In this document: piece by piece, positions 1 through 9,118 of the stretch
Position numbering within the stretch: position 1 is the first letter of the stretch
Layout: the number at the start of each line of letters is the position of its first letter
Assembly: GCA_016861185.1 (NCBI GenBank)
Contig: BOKW01000008.1
Coordinates: forward strand, 62,001 to 126,000
From: Betaproteobacteria bacterium
Lineage (GTDB): Bacteria > Pseudomonadota > Gammaproteobacteria > Burkholderiales > Burkholderiaceae_F
Direction of reading: 5' to 3'
Length of the DNA stretch: 64,000 nt
The notes under the pieces: model-generated
Told to the model about the DNA's origin: nothing
Database searches by the model: none
Seen by the model: only the letters and a program-made list of their open reading frames with translations
Program-made: the position numbers and the translations under genes

Positions 1-2570
1 CAGTTCTTCAGCGTCGCGCCCTGCAGCGTGATGCTGGGCGTGGCCACGGGGCCGGCGCCGGCATCCTGCAGGATGCACGGTCCGCCCTGGTTGCCGAGGT
101 CGATCGTGCTGTTGGTCAGCGTCACCGCGCTGGTGAAGCCGGCCACGTCGATCGCCGGGTTGGCGCTCGCCCACGCGAGCGCCGTGTTGGCGATCGTCAC
201 GTTGGCGAGCGTCAGCTTGGCGCCGTGCGTCACCCTGAACGCGCTCGCCAGCGCGGCGCCGGTGTTGCGGTCGATCACGCCGCCGTTGACCGTCAACTCG
301 GCGCTGTCCGCCACGGTGGCGAAGCCGCTCATGCCGACCGGCGCGTAGTTGTGCGTGGCCACGCCCTTGGGGTCGAGGAAGACCTGGGCGGTGCCGCTCG
401 CCACGATGCCGTGATCGAGGTTGCTCGTGCCGAGCTTGACCCATTGCGGGCGCTCGATCGTCAGCGTGCCGCCGCTGGCCAGCACGCGGCCGGCGGAGGA
501 CACGTCGAAGTTCACGCCCGAGATCGAGCCGCCGTTCGGGAACTGCAGCGTGAAGCCGACCGAGACGCCGCCGTCGCTGACCGCCTTGATCGCCGTGCCG
601 GCGGGCACCGTGCGGCCGATGAAGGGGTTCGACACGCCTTCGGTGGTTGGCGTGAACGCGCCGTTCTGCAGCCAGACCGTGCCGCCGCCCGCCGTGGTGA
701 AAGCTTTGGCGAGCGTCTTGAACGGCGCCGCGGGCGTACCCGGGTTGCTGTCGCTGCCGCTCGCCGCGTTGACGAACACTTCGTTGGCGGCCGGCGCCGA
801 CACGTTCACCGTCACCGGGCTGCTGGTCGTCTGATTGTTCGCGGCATCGAACGCAGCCGCGGTGTACGACTGCGTGCCGATATCCGCGGACGTGTACGCC
901 GGCGTCGTGTAGACGAACGGCGGCGCGGCTTTTTCGAACACCTTGGCGCCGTTGCGGTGAACCTCCACCTTCACCACGCCGACGTTGTCGCTCGCGGTCG
1001 CGGTCAGCTCGACCGTCTGGCCGACGAAGGCGTTGTTCGCGGACGCGGCCAGGCTCACGCTCGGCGCCTGCGTATCGGGCACCGTCACCGTCACCGCGTT
1101 GCTGGTCGCGCTATTGCCGGCCGCATCGGACGCCACCGCCGTAAACGCGTGCGTGCCGATGTCGGCATCGGTGAACGCCGGCGGCGTGAAGGCGAACGGC
1201 GCCGTGCCGTCCTCGCCGATCTTGGCCGCGTTGCGGAAGAACTCGACTTTCGCCACGCCGACGTTGTCGGTCGCATCCGCCGTCAGCGTCACGCTCTGGC
1301 CGACCGGCACCGTGTTGGCGGAAGCCGCGAGGCTCACCGCCGGCGGTTGCGTGTCGGAGGGCGGCGCGGCGCTCACCGTGACGACCACCTGCGCGCCGCT
1401 GCTCGCGTTGTTGGCCGCATCGAACGCGTAGGCGACAAACGACTGCGGCACGCCGACGTCGGCGGCGGTGAACGGTCCGAACGCCTGCGTGTACGGCGCG
1501 CTCGTGTCCTGGCCGATCAACACGTTGTTGCGATAGAACTCGACGCGCGTCACACCCACGTCGTCGGCCGCGTTGGCGGTCAGCACGATTGACTGGCCGA
1601 CCGCGACGTTGGTGGCACTCGCGCTCAGGCTCACCGTCGGCTTCACGCCGTCGATCGTCACCTGGAACCGGATCACCTTGCTGCCGCTGTTGCCGTTCTT
1701 GTCGAAGGCGCGCATCACTAGCCCGTAGCGGCCGTTGTCGGCCGCCGTGAACGAGAACGTCGCCGTGTACGGAGGCGCCGTCCTGGTCGCCAGCGTCACC
1801 GTCGGCTTCGGCGTTTCGTTCGGCGCCGGCAGATGAATGCGGATGAACTCGACCCGGTCGACCGCTTTGTTGTCGGTCGCGTTGACCGTCACCGTGATCG
1901 GGTCCGGCGTGCGCACGACGTACTGGCCGAATGCGTCTTGCTCCGTCACGCTGACGCTCGCGATCGTGACGGTGGGCGCGACGTTGTCGAACAGCACGCC
2001 CCAGATGCCGGGCCCGAGGTCGCGTACCTTGCACGTGAGCTTGGTCACGGTCGGCACGCAGTTGCCGATCGAGAGCGCGGCGTTGGCGCTGAGCTTGGCG
2101 ATCTGCGGCGGCACGATGCAAGGACCGTCGTTAAGCAAGTCGTCGGCATCGGCGTCGCCGTCGCCGTCCTTGTCGCAGCCGAAGGCGAATGTATCGCTCA
2201 TCCGCCGCACCCGCGCGGCCTGCGCAGTGGGAGTTTCGGTCTCGACTTCGTAATCGGCATCGGCACCGAGCATCGCGCCGTTGCCGCCGATCTCGTAGAA
2301 GCCGCCCGGCGCAAACCCCACGTCGCTCGGCCGCGGCGCGTTCGGCGCCGCGGTCAGCGTGACCGTCATCGGCGCTGCGGCCGCACCGGGCGGCACGATC
2401 AGCTTCGCCTTGTTGTCGGCGGAGGTGACCGTGCCGCCGCTCGGCGTGATGTTCGGCTGCGGCGGTGGCGGTGGAGGCGAATCGCCGCCGCCGCCGCAGC
2501 CGGCCGCGAAAGCCGCCATCGCCGCGAGCGCCAGCGCGCGTCCGAACTTCGATCCGGGTAACCGTGTCAT
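1..2570 (-). CDS. Large Ig-repeat surface lipoprotein, 3' end outside window
   Basis: The frame opens at the ATG at 2570 and stays open to the window edge, so the C-terminus is missing. The N-terminus is a lipoprotein signal: a basic start, a hydrophobic stretch and the lipobox AAGC with Cys25, followed by a Gly/Pro-rich linker. An acidic DKDGDGDADD segment resembles a calcium-binding loop. At least three tandem Ig-like (Big-type) repeats of about 95 residues follow, each with an xVGQxVxLTAxAxDNVGVxKVEFxR core, preceded by one divergent copy. The distal part, starting near VNAASGSDSNPGTPAAP, resembles DUF1565 or a parallel beta-helix. It is probably an outer-membrane-anchored adhesin or glycan-binding protein. 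No specific ligand can be named. The coding strand is opposite to several longer but biased open frames. Confidence 0.85.
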   Translation of the reverse strand, partial: MTRLPGSKFGRALALAAMAAFAAGCGGGGDSPPPPPPQPNITPSGGTVTSADNKAKLIVPPGAAAAPMTVTLTAAPNAPRPSDVGFAPGGFYEIGGNGAMLGADADYEVETETPTAQAARVRRMSDTFAFGCDKDGDGDADADDLLNDGPCIVPPQIAKLSANAALSIGNCVPTVTKLTCKVRDLGPGIWGVLFDNVAPTVTIASVSVTEQDAFGQYVVRTPDPITVTVNATDNKAVDRVEFIRIHLPAPNETPKPTVTLATRTAPPYTATFSFTAADNGRYGLVMRAFDKNGNSGSKVIRFQVTIDGVKPTVSLSASATNVAVGQSIVLTANAADDVGVTRVEFYRNNVLIGQDTSAPYTQAFGPFTAADVGVPQSFVAYAFDAANNASSGAQVVVTVSAAPPSDTQPPAVSLAASANTVPVGQSVTLTADATDNVGVAKVEFFRNAAKIGEDGTAPFAFTPPAFTDADIGTHAFTAVASDAAGNSATSNAVTVTVPDTQAPSVSLAASANNAFVGQTVELTATASDNVGVVKVEVHRNGAKVFEKAAPPFVYTTPAYTSADIGTQSYTAAAFDAANNQTTSSPVTVNVSAPAANEVFVNAASGSDSNPGTPAAPFKTLAKAFTTAGGGTVWLQNGAFTPTTEGVSNPFIGRTVPAGTAIKAVSDGGVSVGFTLQFPNGGSISGVNFDVSSAGRVLASGGTLTIERPQWVKLGTSNLDHGIVASGTAQVFLDPKGVATHNYAPVGMSGFATVADSAELTVNGGVIDRNTGAALASAFRVTHGAKLTLANVTIANTALAWASANPAIDVAGFTSAVTLTNSTIDLGNQGGPCILQDAGAGPVATPSITLQGATLKN

Positions 2571-2596
2571 GACCGTCCTCCTGTGCTTTGTCAGCC

Positions 2597-2797
2597 TCAG
2601 CGCAGACCGGACGGGCCGCGCTGCGGATACGTCAGGCGGGCGAGGTAACGGACGAGCTCGAGCGGAGAGTCGAACTCCACCACCTGCGCCGGTGCCAAAC
2701 CGACTTCACGCAGCGCGGCGCGCCAGGCCGCATCGCGGGCGGCGGGGCGGATGTCGAGTTCGAAATGCCGGATCGCGTTCGGGTCGTCGCCTTGCAT
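2597..2797 (-). CDS. Small hypothetical protein downstream of the BTAD regulator
   Basis: This short frame encodes about 66 residues from the ATG at 2797 (MQGDDPNAIRHFELDIRP...) and ends PQRGPSGLR. It follows the stop of the large regulator on the same strand, so it is probably the last gene of that unit. The amino-acid composition is balanced, unlike the Arg/Ala-rich shadow frames around it. A TTG near 2848 could give a longer N-terminus that keeps the residues CNARLATLRARLA. I do not recognise the family. Its closeness to the regulator suggests a co-transcribed accessory, but that is inference. Confidence 0.5.
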   Translation of the reverse strand: MQGDDPNAIRHFELDIRPAARDAAWRAALREVGLAPAQVVEFDSPLELVRYLARLTYPQRGPSGLR

Positions 2798-2870
2798 CGC
2801 CAACCTCGCGCGCAGTGTGGCGAGGCGGGCGTTGCAAAGACGTTGCAACGGCGTGCGGAGGATTCGCCGG

Positions 2871-5800
2871 CTAACGGCCCCCCAGCAGATCCGCGTGCAG
2901 CGCTTCGAACTTCGCGCGCAAGGGCGGCTCGGCGGCGAGGCTGGCGGCGAGCCGCTCGACCTCGCTGCGCGCGACGGCGCGATGCTTCGCGGCGCGCTGC
3001 GCCGCATCCGAGCGGGCCTGCAGCGCAGCGGCGAGCTGGCGGCGCAGTTCGATCGCCTCCAGCGCCGGGGTTTTCGGCAGCATGCGCTCGGCCGCGTCGA
3101 TCAGTTCGCCGCAGTCGAGCGCCAGCGCGCTGCGCACCGCCAGCCGCAGCGCGAGCGGACTGGCCGCGTGCATGATCAGCGGGGGTGCGGCGAGCGGCAC
3201 GCCCCGCGGCTCGAGCGCCGCGAGCGCCTGCGTTGCGCGGCCGGCAGCAAGATGGGCATAGGCGCGCCAGTACGCGATCAGCGCTTCCGGCATGTTCAGA
3301 TCGATCGGCGGCGGTGCGGTTGCATCGAGTCGATCCGCAATTGCCGCCGCGCGTTCGGGCAATTGATAGATCGTCGAGAAGAACGACACCGCGGGTTCGG
3401 CCTTCGGTAGATACGCAGGCGAGCGCGGCAAGTCGGCGTACACGGCCGTCGCCGCGTCGCGATCGCCGCAGCACCACAGCAGGCGTGCGAGCAGGTACCA
3501 GGGGTAGAAGTCGGGGGTGCCGCCGCGGTTTTCTTCGATCAGCCGCACGCTTTCGCGCGCGGCCGCCAGTGCCGCACCGAGTTCGCCTCGGGCCGCGTGC
3601 ACCTCGGCGCGCCGCAGTTGCAGTCGATGCCGAGCCGCGTTATCCGACGCGAAGCGCAGCAACTCGCTCAGACGGTCGAGCAGGCGCTCGGCCCTTTCGA
3701 ACTCGCCGATCTGCAAGCAGACCTTCATTAGATTGGCGAGCGAATTGCGCTGCATGGCGACGTTGTGCAGCCGTTCGCCGTCGGCCAGCGCCTGCTCGAG
3801 ACAGGCCAGGCTTGCGGCGTCGTTCCCAAGCTTCGTGTACGCGTACGCGAGGATGTTGAGCGAGCGCTGCCGCCCTTCGACATCGCCCGCCTGGGTGAGC
3901 AAGTCGACCGCCTGCCGCAGGTGCCGTTCGGCCTGCACGCAATCGTCGAAGCTCGTGGCCAGATACGCGAGCGCGTGATAGATGCGACCGCGCTGGCCCG
4001 GCGTGAGGTCCCCGCGACTCAACTCGCGCTCGCACAGGGCGCGCGCCTCGCCGTAGCGGCCGACTTCCGTCAACGCGTGCACGGCGTCGCACAGGATCTG
4101 ATCGCGCAGCGCGCTTGGCAGGGCTGCGAAGCCCGCGTGCGCCCAGGCCCGCTGTGCCAGTTCGATCGCTTCGGCGAAACGCTGGCCGAGCGTGCGCACC
4201 CGCACGCGCCAGGCGAGCGACTCCGCTTTCAGCGCAAGGCCGTTCGCCTGCACGGCCAGCGCGTCGAGCGCATCGAGCTCCGCGTCCATGCCCGCCAGAT
4301 CGTGCAACGTGCGCAGCAGTTCGATGCGCGCGCGGCGGATCTCGATCTGCCGGTCGAGATCCGGCCCGAGCGCCAGCGCCGCTGCGTAGTGCGCCAGCGC
4401 CTCGCGTTGCGCGAACACGCGTTCGGCGGCTTCGGCGGCGGCGATGCGCCAGCGCAGCGCCTCAGTGCCGCGGCCGGCCTGCTCGAAGTGCAACGCGATG
4501 CGATCCGGCCGCGCCTGCTGCGCTTCGAGCGTCTGCGCGAGCCGGCCGTGGATCAGCCGCCGGCGCTCGCCGCTCAGGCTCGAAGCCAGCGCGTCGCGCG
4601 CCAGATCGTGCACGAAGCGATACGCGCTCTGCGGCGCGGTCTGCGTTTCGGCAAGCAACTGCACGCCCACCGCGCGCTCCAGCCCTTCGAGCGCCTCCCA
4701 GTCCGACAGCGCCGTGGCCGGCCGCACTTCGTCGAGCGTGAAGCCGTCGGCGGTCAGCGCGGCCGTTTCGAGCACGCGCCGCGCGGCCGGTCCCAGGCGC
4801 TCGACGCGTTCCAGCACCGTCTGCCGCACGGTGGGCGGCACGGGCAGCTCCGCGTAGTCGGTCGTGGCGTCGTCGTAGCGCGTCGACCATTGGCCGTCGG
4901 CGCCGATCGTCAGTTCGCCGCTGTCGAACAGGTAACGCAGCGTCTCCAGCACGAAGAACACGTTGCCCGAGGTCGCGCGCTGCAGCCGGGCGGCGAAGCG
5001 ATCGCCGCGCGAAGTTCCGGACAGCGCGCGCAGCAGCGCGAGCGTGGTCGCTTCGTCGAACGGCGCCAGCTCGATGCGCTGCGCGAGCCCGCTGCGCTCC
5101 AGCAACCGCAGCGCGTCGCGCGCCGGCTCGCGTTCCGCCAGTTCGTGCACGCGCGCGGTGGCGAGCACGCGCGGTGTGGAATCGGCGGCCCGCGCGCGCC
5201 GGTGCGCCAGATGCACGACGAACGCAAGGGTGGACGTGTCGGCCCAATGCAGGTCGTCGAAACACAGCGCACCGGCGGGGCCGACCCACGCGGTGAACGC
5301 GCCGGCCAGCGCTTCGAACAGGCGCGTGCGCGCGGCCTCGGGCGAGAGCTTCGGTTCGTCCGCCTCGGGTGCACCGCTCGCCAGTTGCGGCAGCAGGCGG
5401 GCCAGTTCGCGGCGGATGTCGGCCGGCAGCACCGCGATGCGGGCCGCGCGTTCGGTGTCATCGAGCGCGCCGCTCAGCCCTTCGGCGATCGCGTAGAACG
5501 GTGCGTCGCGCGCGATCTCGGCGCAGCGGATCGAAATCGCGGCCGGCAGTCGGCGCGCCGCTTCGCTCATCAGCCGCGACTTGCCGACACCCGCTTCGCC
5601 GATCACCAGCACGACCGGCGCGCCGGCCGCACCGATGCGCGCCAGCTCGGGGGCGCGCCCGATCAGCGCGGCTTCGAAGCGGACCAGTCCCGCGGCGGCG
5701 CGCGTCGCCAGCGGCGCGAGCTTCTCGGCGGCGCGGATCCGTTCGGCGAGCGCAGCGGTTTCCGGCAGCGGCTCCAGGCCCAGCTCTTCGCGCAGCACGT

Positions 5801-6446
5801 GGCGGCAGCGTTCGAACGTATCGAGTGCGGCGGCGCGTTCGCCGAGCAGGTAGTGCAGCCGCATCAGCGCGGCGTAGTGCGCTTCCTGCAGCGGATCGTC
5901 TTCGAGCAGGCGCGCATGACACGCGAGCGCCGCCCGCGCATCGCCGCGCGCCTCGGCGTCTTGCGCCATCTTCGCCAGCGCGTCGCGCCAGCGGCGCGCC
6001 AGCTCTTCGCGGCGCCGGATCAGCCAGTCGTCGAATTGCGGCGCGTCGGCCAGCGCAAAACCGTCGAGCAGAGGGCCGCGATACGCGGCGGTCGCCTGCT
6101 CCGGCGCATCCTGCGCATCGAAGGCGAGGAACGATGCCACGTCGGTCGTCACCGCCGGCGCGAGCGCGAGGCTGTCGTCGCCGGCCTCGAGCGCAGCTTC
6201 CAAGCCGGCATCGCGCAACCGCGCCAACTCGCGGCGCAGGTTGCGGCGCGCGCTCGATTCGTCCAACTCGCCCCAGAACAGGGTGGACAGGCGGCCGCGC
6301 GTGCAGCGGCCTTCGAGCGCGAGATACGCGAGCAGCGCGAGCAGCCGCCGGCTCGGCAGCCTCTGCTCGGCGCCGTCGACCCGCAGGCACGGCGCGCCGA
6401 GCAGCTCGAGGCTGATCACGTGGGCGGGCTCGCGCTCGGACCTCAT
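2871..6446 (-). CDS. BTAD/AAA/TPR transcriptional regulator (SARP/MalT-like)
   Basis: The protein has about 1191 residues from the ATG at 6446; an upstream in-frame Met would add a 36-residue tail that looks unnatural. Residues ~10-100 form an OmpR-type winged helix of the SARP kind (RLLALLAYLALEG, LSTLFWGELDESSARRNLRR). A bacterial transcriptional activation (BTAD) domain occupies ~100-240. A STAND/AAA ATPase follows, with the P-loop GEAGVGKS at ~283-290 and a Walker B-like ALCFDDLHWAD. The C-terminal half is helical and alanine-rich, consistent with TPR repeats. Proteins of this plan switch genes on in response to an unidentified ligand or ATP state. The gene starts opposite a GH100-like gene, with a 224-base spacer between them. 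The target genes cannot be told from the sequence. Confidence 0.85.
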   Translation of the reverse strand: MRSEREPAHVISLELLGAPCLRVDGAEQRLPSRRLLALLAYLALEGRCTRGRLSTLFWGELDESSARRNLRRELARLRDAGLEAALEAGDDSLALAPAVTTDVASFLAFDAQDAPEQATAAYRGPLLDGFALADAPQFDDWLIRRREELARRWRDALAKMAQDAEARGDARAALACHARLLEDDPLQEAHYAALMRLHYLLGERAAALDTFERCRHVLREELGLEPLPETAALAERIRAAEKLAPLATRAAAGLVRFEAALIGRAPELARIGAAGAPVVLVIGEAGVGKSRLMSEAARRLPAAISIRCAEIARDAPFYAIAEGLSGALDDTERAARIAVLPADIRRELARLLPQLASGAPEADEPKLSPEAARTRLFEALAGAFTAWVGPAGALCFDDLHWADTSTLAFVVHLAHRRARAADSTPRVLATARVHELAEREPARDALRLLERSGLAQRIELAPFDEATTLALLRALSGTSRGDRFAARLQRATSGNVFFVLETLRYLFDSGELTIGADGQWSTRYDDATTDYAELPVPPTVRQTVLERVERLGPAARRVLETAALTADGFTLDEVRPATALSDWEALEGLERAVGVQLLAETQTAPQSAYRFVHDLARDALASSLSGERRRLIHGRLAQTLEAQQARPDRIALHFEQAGRGTEALRWRIAAAEAAERVFAQREALAHYAAALALGPDLDRQIEIRRARIELLRTLHDLAGMDAELDALDALAVQANGLALKAESLAWRVRVRTLGQRFAEAIELAQRAWAHAGFAALPSALRDQILCDAVHALTEVGRYGEARALCERELSRGDLTPGQRGRIYHALAYLATSFDDCVQAERHLRQAVDLLTQAGDVEGRQRSLNILAYAYTKLGNDAASLACLEQALADGERLHNVAMQRNSLANLMKVCLQIGEFERAERLLDRLSELLRFASDNAARHRLQLRRAEVHAARGELGAALAAARESVRLIEENRGGTPDFYPWYLLARLLWCCGDRDAATAVYADLPRSPAYLPKAEPAVSFFSTIYQLPERAAAIADRLDATAPPPIDLNMPEALIAYWRAYAHLAAGRATQALAALEPRGVPLAAPPLIMHAASPLALRLAVRSALALDCGELIDAAERMLPKTPALEAIELRRQLAAALQARSDAAQRAAKHRAVARSEVERLAASLAAEPPLRAKFEALHADLLGGR

Positions 6447-6670
6447 CGGAATGCGTACCCCATCGCATTGCGCCGCGGTCGTCGTCGAGAGGATTCTAGG
6501 TTCCAGGGACGGCCCGCCACCACCTCTGGCCGTCGGACAACGCTCGTCCGCCACGAATTACGGCTGCGGCGTATGTCGAAAGCCGGCCGAGCGGCGGGAT
6601 GTCCAGCCGCGCCAGCGCCCGCTCAGTGGTAGCGTCGCCGCCGGATGTTCACAGCGAGACCGCTGCCTCG

Positions 6671-7834
6671 ATGATCGATCTTGTCGAAGCCTGCGCACGC
6701 GAAGCGCTGCACCTGCTCGAATCCAACCTGACGCCGCAAGGCATCCTCGCCGCGCGGCGCAGCGCCGCGGCGGAGAAGCGCTCCTACACGCGCATCTTCG
6801 CGCGCGACGCCGGCGTGTGCGTGCCGGCGATGGCGGGCAGCGGCGTGGCGGCGCTCGAAGCAGGCGCGATCGCCAGCCTCGACGCGCTCGCGCAGGCGCA
6901 GGCGGGCAACGGCCAGATCCCGAAGTACGTCGACCCCGAAGGCCAGGACGCGGACTTCTGGTATCTCGGCTGCATCGACGCGACGCTGTGGTGGCTGATC
7001 GCGGTCGATCACCTGCGCCGCCGCGGCGCGGTCGCGCACGAGCGCTGGCAGAGCAATGTCGAGCGCGCGCTGCAGTGGCTCGCCGCACAGGAGCACCAGC
7101 GCTTCTTTCTGCTGCAGCAGAACGAGGCGAGCGACTGGGCCGACATCATGCCGCGCTCGGGCTTCGTGCTGTACACGAACGCGCTGTGGTACCGCGTGAA
7201 GACGCTGTTCGATCTGCCGCACCGGGACGACACGCACCATCACTTCAACCACCTGTTCCATCCGTTCCGCGACGATCTGCCGGAGTACCGGCGCGCGCGG
7301 CTGCTGCGCCATTACGCGCGGCGCGGCAAGCTCTCGCGCGGGCTGTATCTGAGCTTCGTGAACCTGTCCTTCGCCGGCGACGAGGGCGACGTTTTCGGCA
7401 ACGTGCTCGCGATCCTGTGCGGGCTGGCGGGCGATGCGCGCGCGCATGAGATCGTCCAGGCGCTGCTCGCGGCGAAGGCATCCGACCCGTATCCGATCCG
7501 CGTGGTCATCGAGCCGATCGATGCGGAGCATCCGCACTGGCGCGCGTACATGGCGCGTCACCAGCAGAACCACCCTCACCAGTACCACAACGGCGGCATC
7601 TGGCCGTTCGTCGGTGGGTTCTGGGTGATCGCGCTGGCGCGGCTGGGCCTAAACGATCTGGCGCGCGCGGAGCTCGCGAAGCTCGCGCACGCCAACAGCC
7701 TCGACGACTGGCGCTTCACCGAGTGGTTTCACGGCCGGACGCTCAAACCGATGGGCATGGCCGGGCAGAGCTGGAACGCAGCCGCGTTCCTGCTCGCGCG
7801 GCAGGCGGTGGAGCAGGGGAGGTTCGCGCTTTGA
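6671..7834 (+). CDS. GH100-like (alkaline/neutral invertase-type) glycosidase
   Basis: I chose the ATG at 6671 (MIDLVEACAREALHLLESN), giving 387 residues; an upstream in-frame ATG at 6599 adds a non-conserved tail. The sequence has features of the (alpha/alpha)6-barrel amyloglucosidase and neutral invertase families: TRIFARDAGVCVPAMAGSG near the N-terminus (the RDxG segment expected to hold an active-site Asp), then FWYLGCIDATLWWL, and near the C-terminus HQYHNGGIWPFVGGFW and TEWFHGRTLKPMGMAGQSW. No signal peptide is visible, so it is probably cytoplasmic. It likely hydrolyses a sucrose-like or alpha-glucoside substrate; the exact substrate is unknown. It diverges from the BTAD regulator, which may control it. 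Confidence 0.8.
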   Translation: MIDLVEACAREALHLLESNLTPQGILAARRSAAAEKRSYTRIFARDAGVCVPAMAGSGVAALEAGAIASLDALAQAQAGNGQIPKYVDPEGQDADFWYLGCIDATLWWLIAVDHLRRRGAVAHERWQSNVERALQWLAAQEHQRFFLLQQNEASDWADIMPRSGFVLYTNALWYRVKTLFDLPHRDDTHHHFNHLFHPFRDDLPEYRRARLLRHYARRGKLSRGLYLSFVNLSFAGDEGDVFGNVLAILCGLAGDARAHEIVQALLAAKASDPYPIRVVIEPIDAEHPHWRAYMARHQQNHPHQYHNGGIWPFVGGFWVIALARLGLNDLARAELAKLAHANSLDDWRFTEWFHGRTLKPMGMAGQSWNAAAFLLARQAVEQGRFAL

Positions 7835-7856
7835 CGGCCACGGCACGGGCCTGCCT

Positions 7857-7915
7857 ACCCGTTCGGCGCCACGTCCTTCGCGAGCAGTTCTTCCTTGGAT
7901 TCTTGCCCCGATTCG
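7857..7915 (-). pseudogene. Decayed 3' end of a ferredoxin gene
   Basis: On the minus strand this stretch reads QESKEELLAK followed by a stop at 7855-7857. This matches the C-terminal tail of the intact ferredoxin at 9767-10012 (QESKEELLAK, then YEALHG). At nucleotide level 7876-7905 and 9788-9817 agree at 27 of 30 positions. Nothing like the cysteine motifs remains upstream, so only the tail survives. It is probably a remnant of a duplicated or displaced fdx gene. Confidence 0.7.
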
Positions 7916-8022
7916 GCGCGCGAGCGGAGAATCGAAGCGAGCGCCGGCGAAGCGGCGCTTTTCGCAGCACTGCTGCGGGCCGACGGCCGGCAGCATGGCG
8001 GCGCTTCCAAGGACCCGGCCGC

Positions 8023-9039
8023 ATGAACGACCCCGAACCCAACGACAAGCCCAAGATCAAGCAGCCGCCGGTGCTGTTTGCCAGGACCCAGGCGGTGATC
8101 CAGCAGGTGTCGCACCTGCTGGGCGGGCCGCTGATCACGTACTGGAACAACCCGCGCGGCTCGGTCTGCTCGAACGACGTGCTCGCGCTGTACGAGATCC
8201 TGGAGCGGCTCGGCCAGCACGACAGGATCTACCTGTTCATCAAGTCCGACGGCGGCAGCGGCCAGGTGTCGCTGCGGATGGTGAGCCTGCTGCGCCAGCA
8301 CTGCCGGAAACTGATCGCCCTCGTGCCGCTCGAATGCGCGTCGGCGGCGACGATGATCACGCTCGGCGCGAACCAGATCCTGATGGGCCCAACGGCGTTC
8401 CTGACGGCGGTCGACACGTCGCTGAACCACGCGCTGTCGCCGGTCGATCGCGACAACGACCGCGTCAGCGTCAGCCTCGACGAGCTGAACCGCGTCATCC
8501 GCCTGTGGCGCGCGCAGCAGGCGGATTCCGTCGAGAACCCGTACAAGAGCCTGTTCTCGTACGTCCATCCGCTCGTGATCGGCGCGGTCGACCGTGCCGA
8601 GTCGCTGTCGATCATGCTGTGCCGCGAGCTGCTCGCCTATCACATCGACGACGAAGCGAAGGCGCACGAGATCGCGGCGACGCTGAATTCGAAGTACCCG
8701 TCGCACAGCTACCCGATCCTGCTCGCCGAGGCGCGCAAGATCGGCCTGAGCGCTGCGCCGCTGCCGCCGGACGTCAACGCGCTGCTGCTCGAGCTGAACC
8801 GCCTGTACAGCGAGATGGGGCAGAAAGCGACGACCGACTTCGACGAGATCCGCGCGCACGGCAACGAGATCCTCAACATCCACGAAACGACCGACCTGCA
8901 GATCTACTTCCAGCAGGACAAGGACTGGTTCTACCGCAGCGAGGAGCGGCGCTGGATCACGATGAACGACAACAGCAGCTGGCGGCGCATCGAGCGCATC
9001 AACGGGCGGCTGCGCAAGAGCATCATGCACGTGGCGTAG
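8023..9039 (+). CDS. ClpP-class serine protease of the SDH proteinase family
   Basis: The protein has 338 residues from the ATG at 8023, the first Met after the ferredoxin remnant. It shows the ClpP/crotonase-fold signature of the serine dehydrogenase proteinase (SDH_sah) family: RIYLFIKSDGGSGQVSLRM, then ECASAATMITLGANQILMGPTA, in which Ser107 is the likely nucleophile. HPLVIGAVDRAESL and a C-terminal region ending in basic residues follow. No signal peptide or clear membrane helix is visible, so it looks soluble. Relatives are SppA-like or ClpP-like peptidases of uncertain substrate. The gene lies alone between the ferredoxin remnant and an SRPBCC-like gene, which suggests an insertion next to the bcr operon. 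Confidence 0.8.
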   Translation: MNDPEPNDKPKIKQPPVLFARTQAVIQQVSHLLGGPLITYWNNPRGSVCSNDVLALYEILERLGQHDRIYLFIKSDGGSGQVSLRMVSLLRQHCRKLIALVPLECASAATMITLGANQILMGPTAFLTAVDTSLNHALSPVDRDNDRVSVSLDELNRVIRLWRAQQADSVENPYKSLFSYVHPLVIGAVDRAESLSIMLCRELLAYHIDDEAKAHEIAATLNSKYPSHSYPILLAEARKIGLSAAPLPPDVNALLLELNRLYSEMGQKATTDFDEIRAHGNEILNIHETTDLQIYFQQDKDWFYRSEERRWITMNDNSSWRRIERINGRLRKSIMHVA

Positions 9040-9118
9040 GCGCCGGCCGCGCCGCGATCCGATCGCGCGTTCCGACGGCCAGCCGCCGGCGGCAAACTCC
9101 CGGCGTCCTGCGCGAACC

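Noticed and set aside
225-1592. Long plus-strand open frame opposite the Ig-repeat protein
   Set aside because: Arg/His-rich composition typical of GC-rich antisense frames; the minus-strand frame has a signal peptide and repeats.
3765-6632. 955-codon plus-strand frame opposite the BTAD regulator
   Set aside because: Biased Arg/Gln/Ala composition and no domain pattern; the minus-strand gene shows clear motifs.
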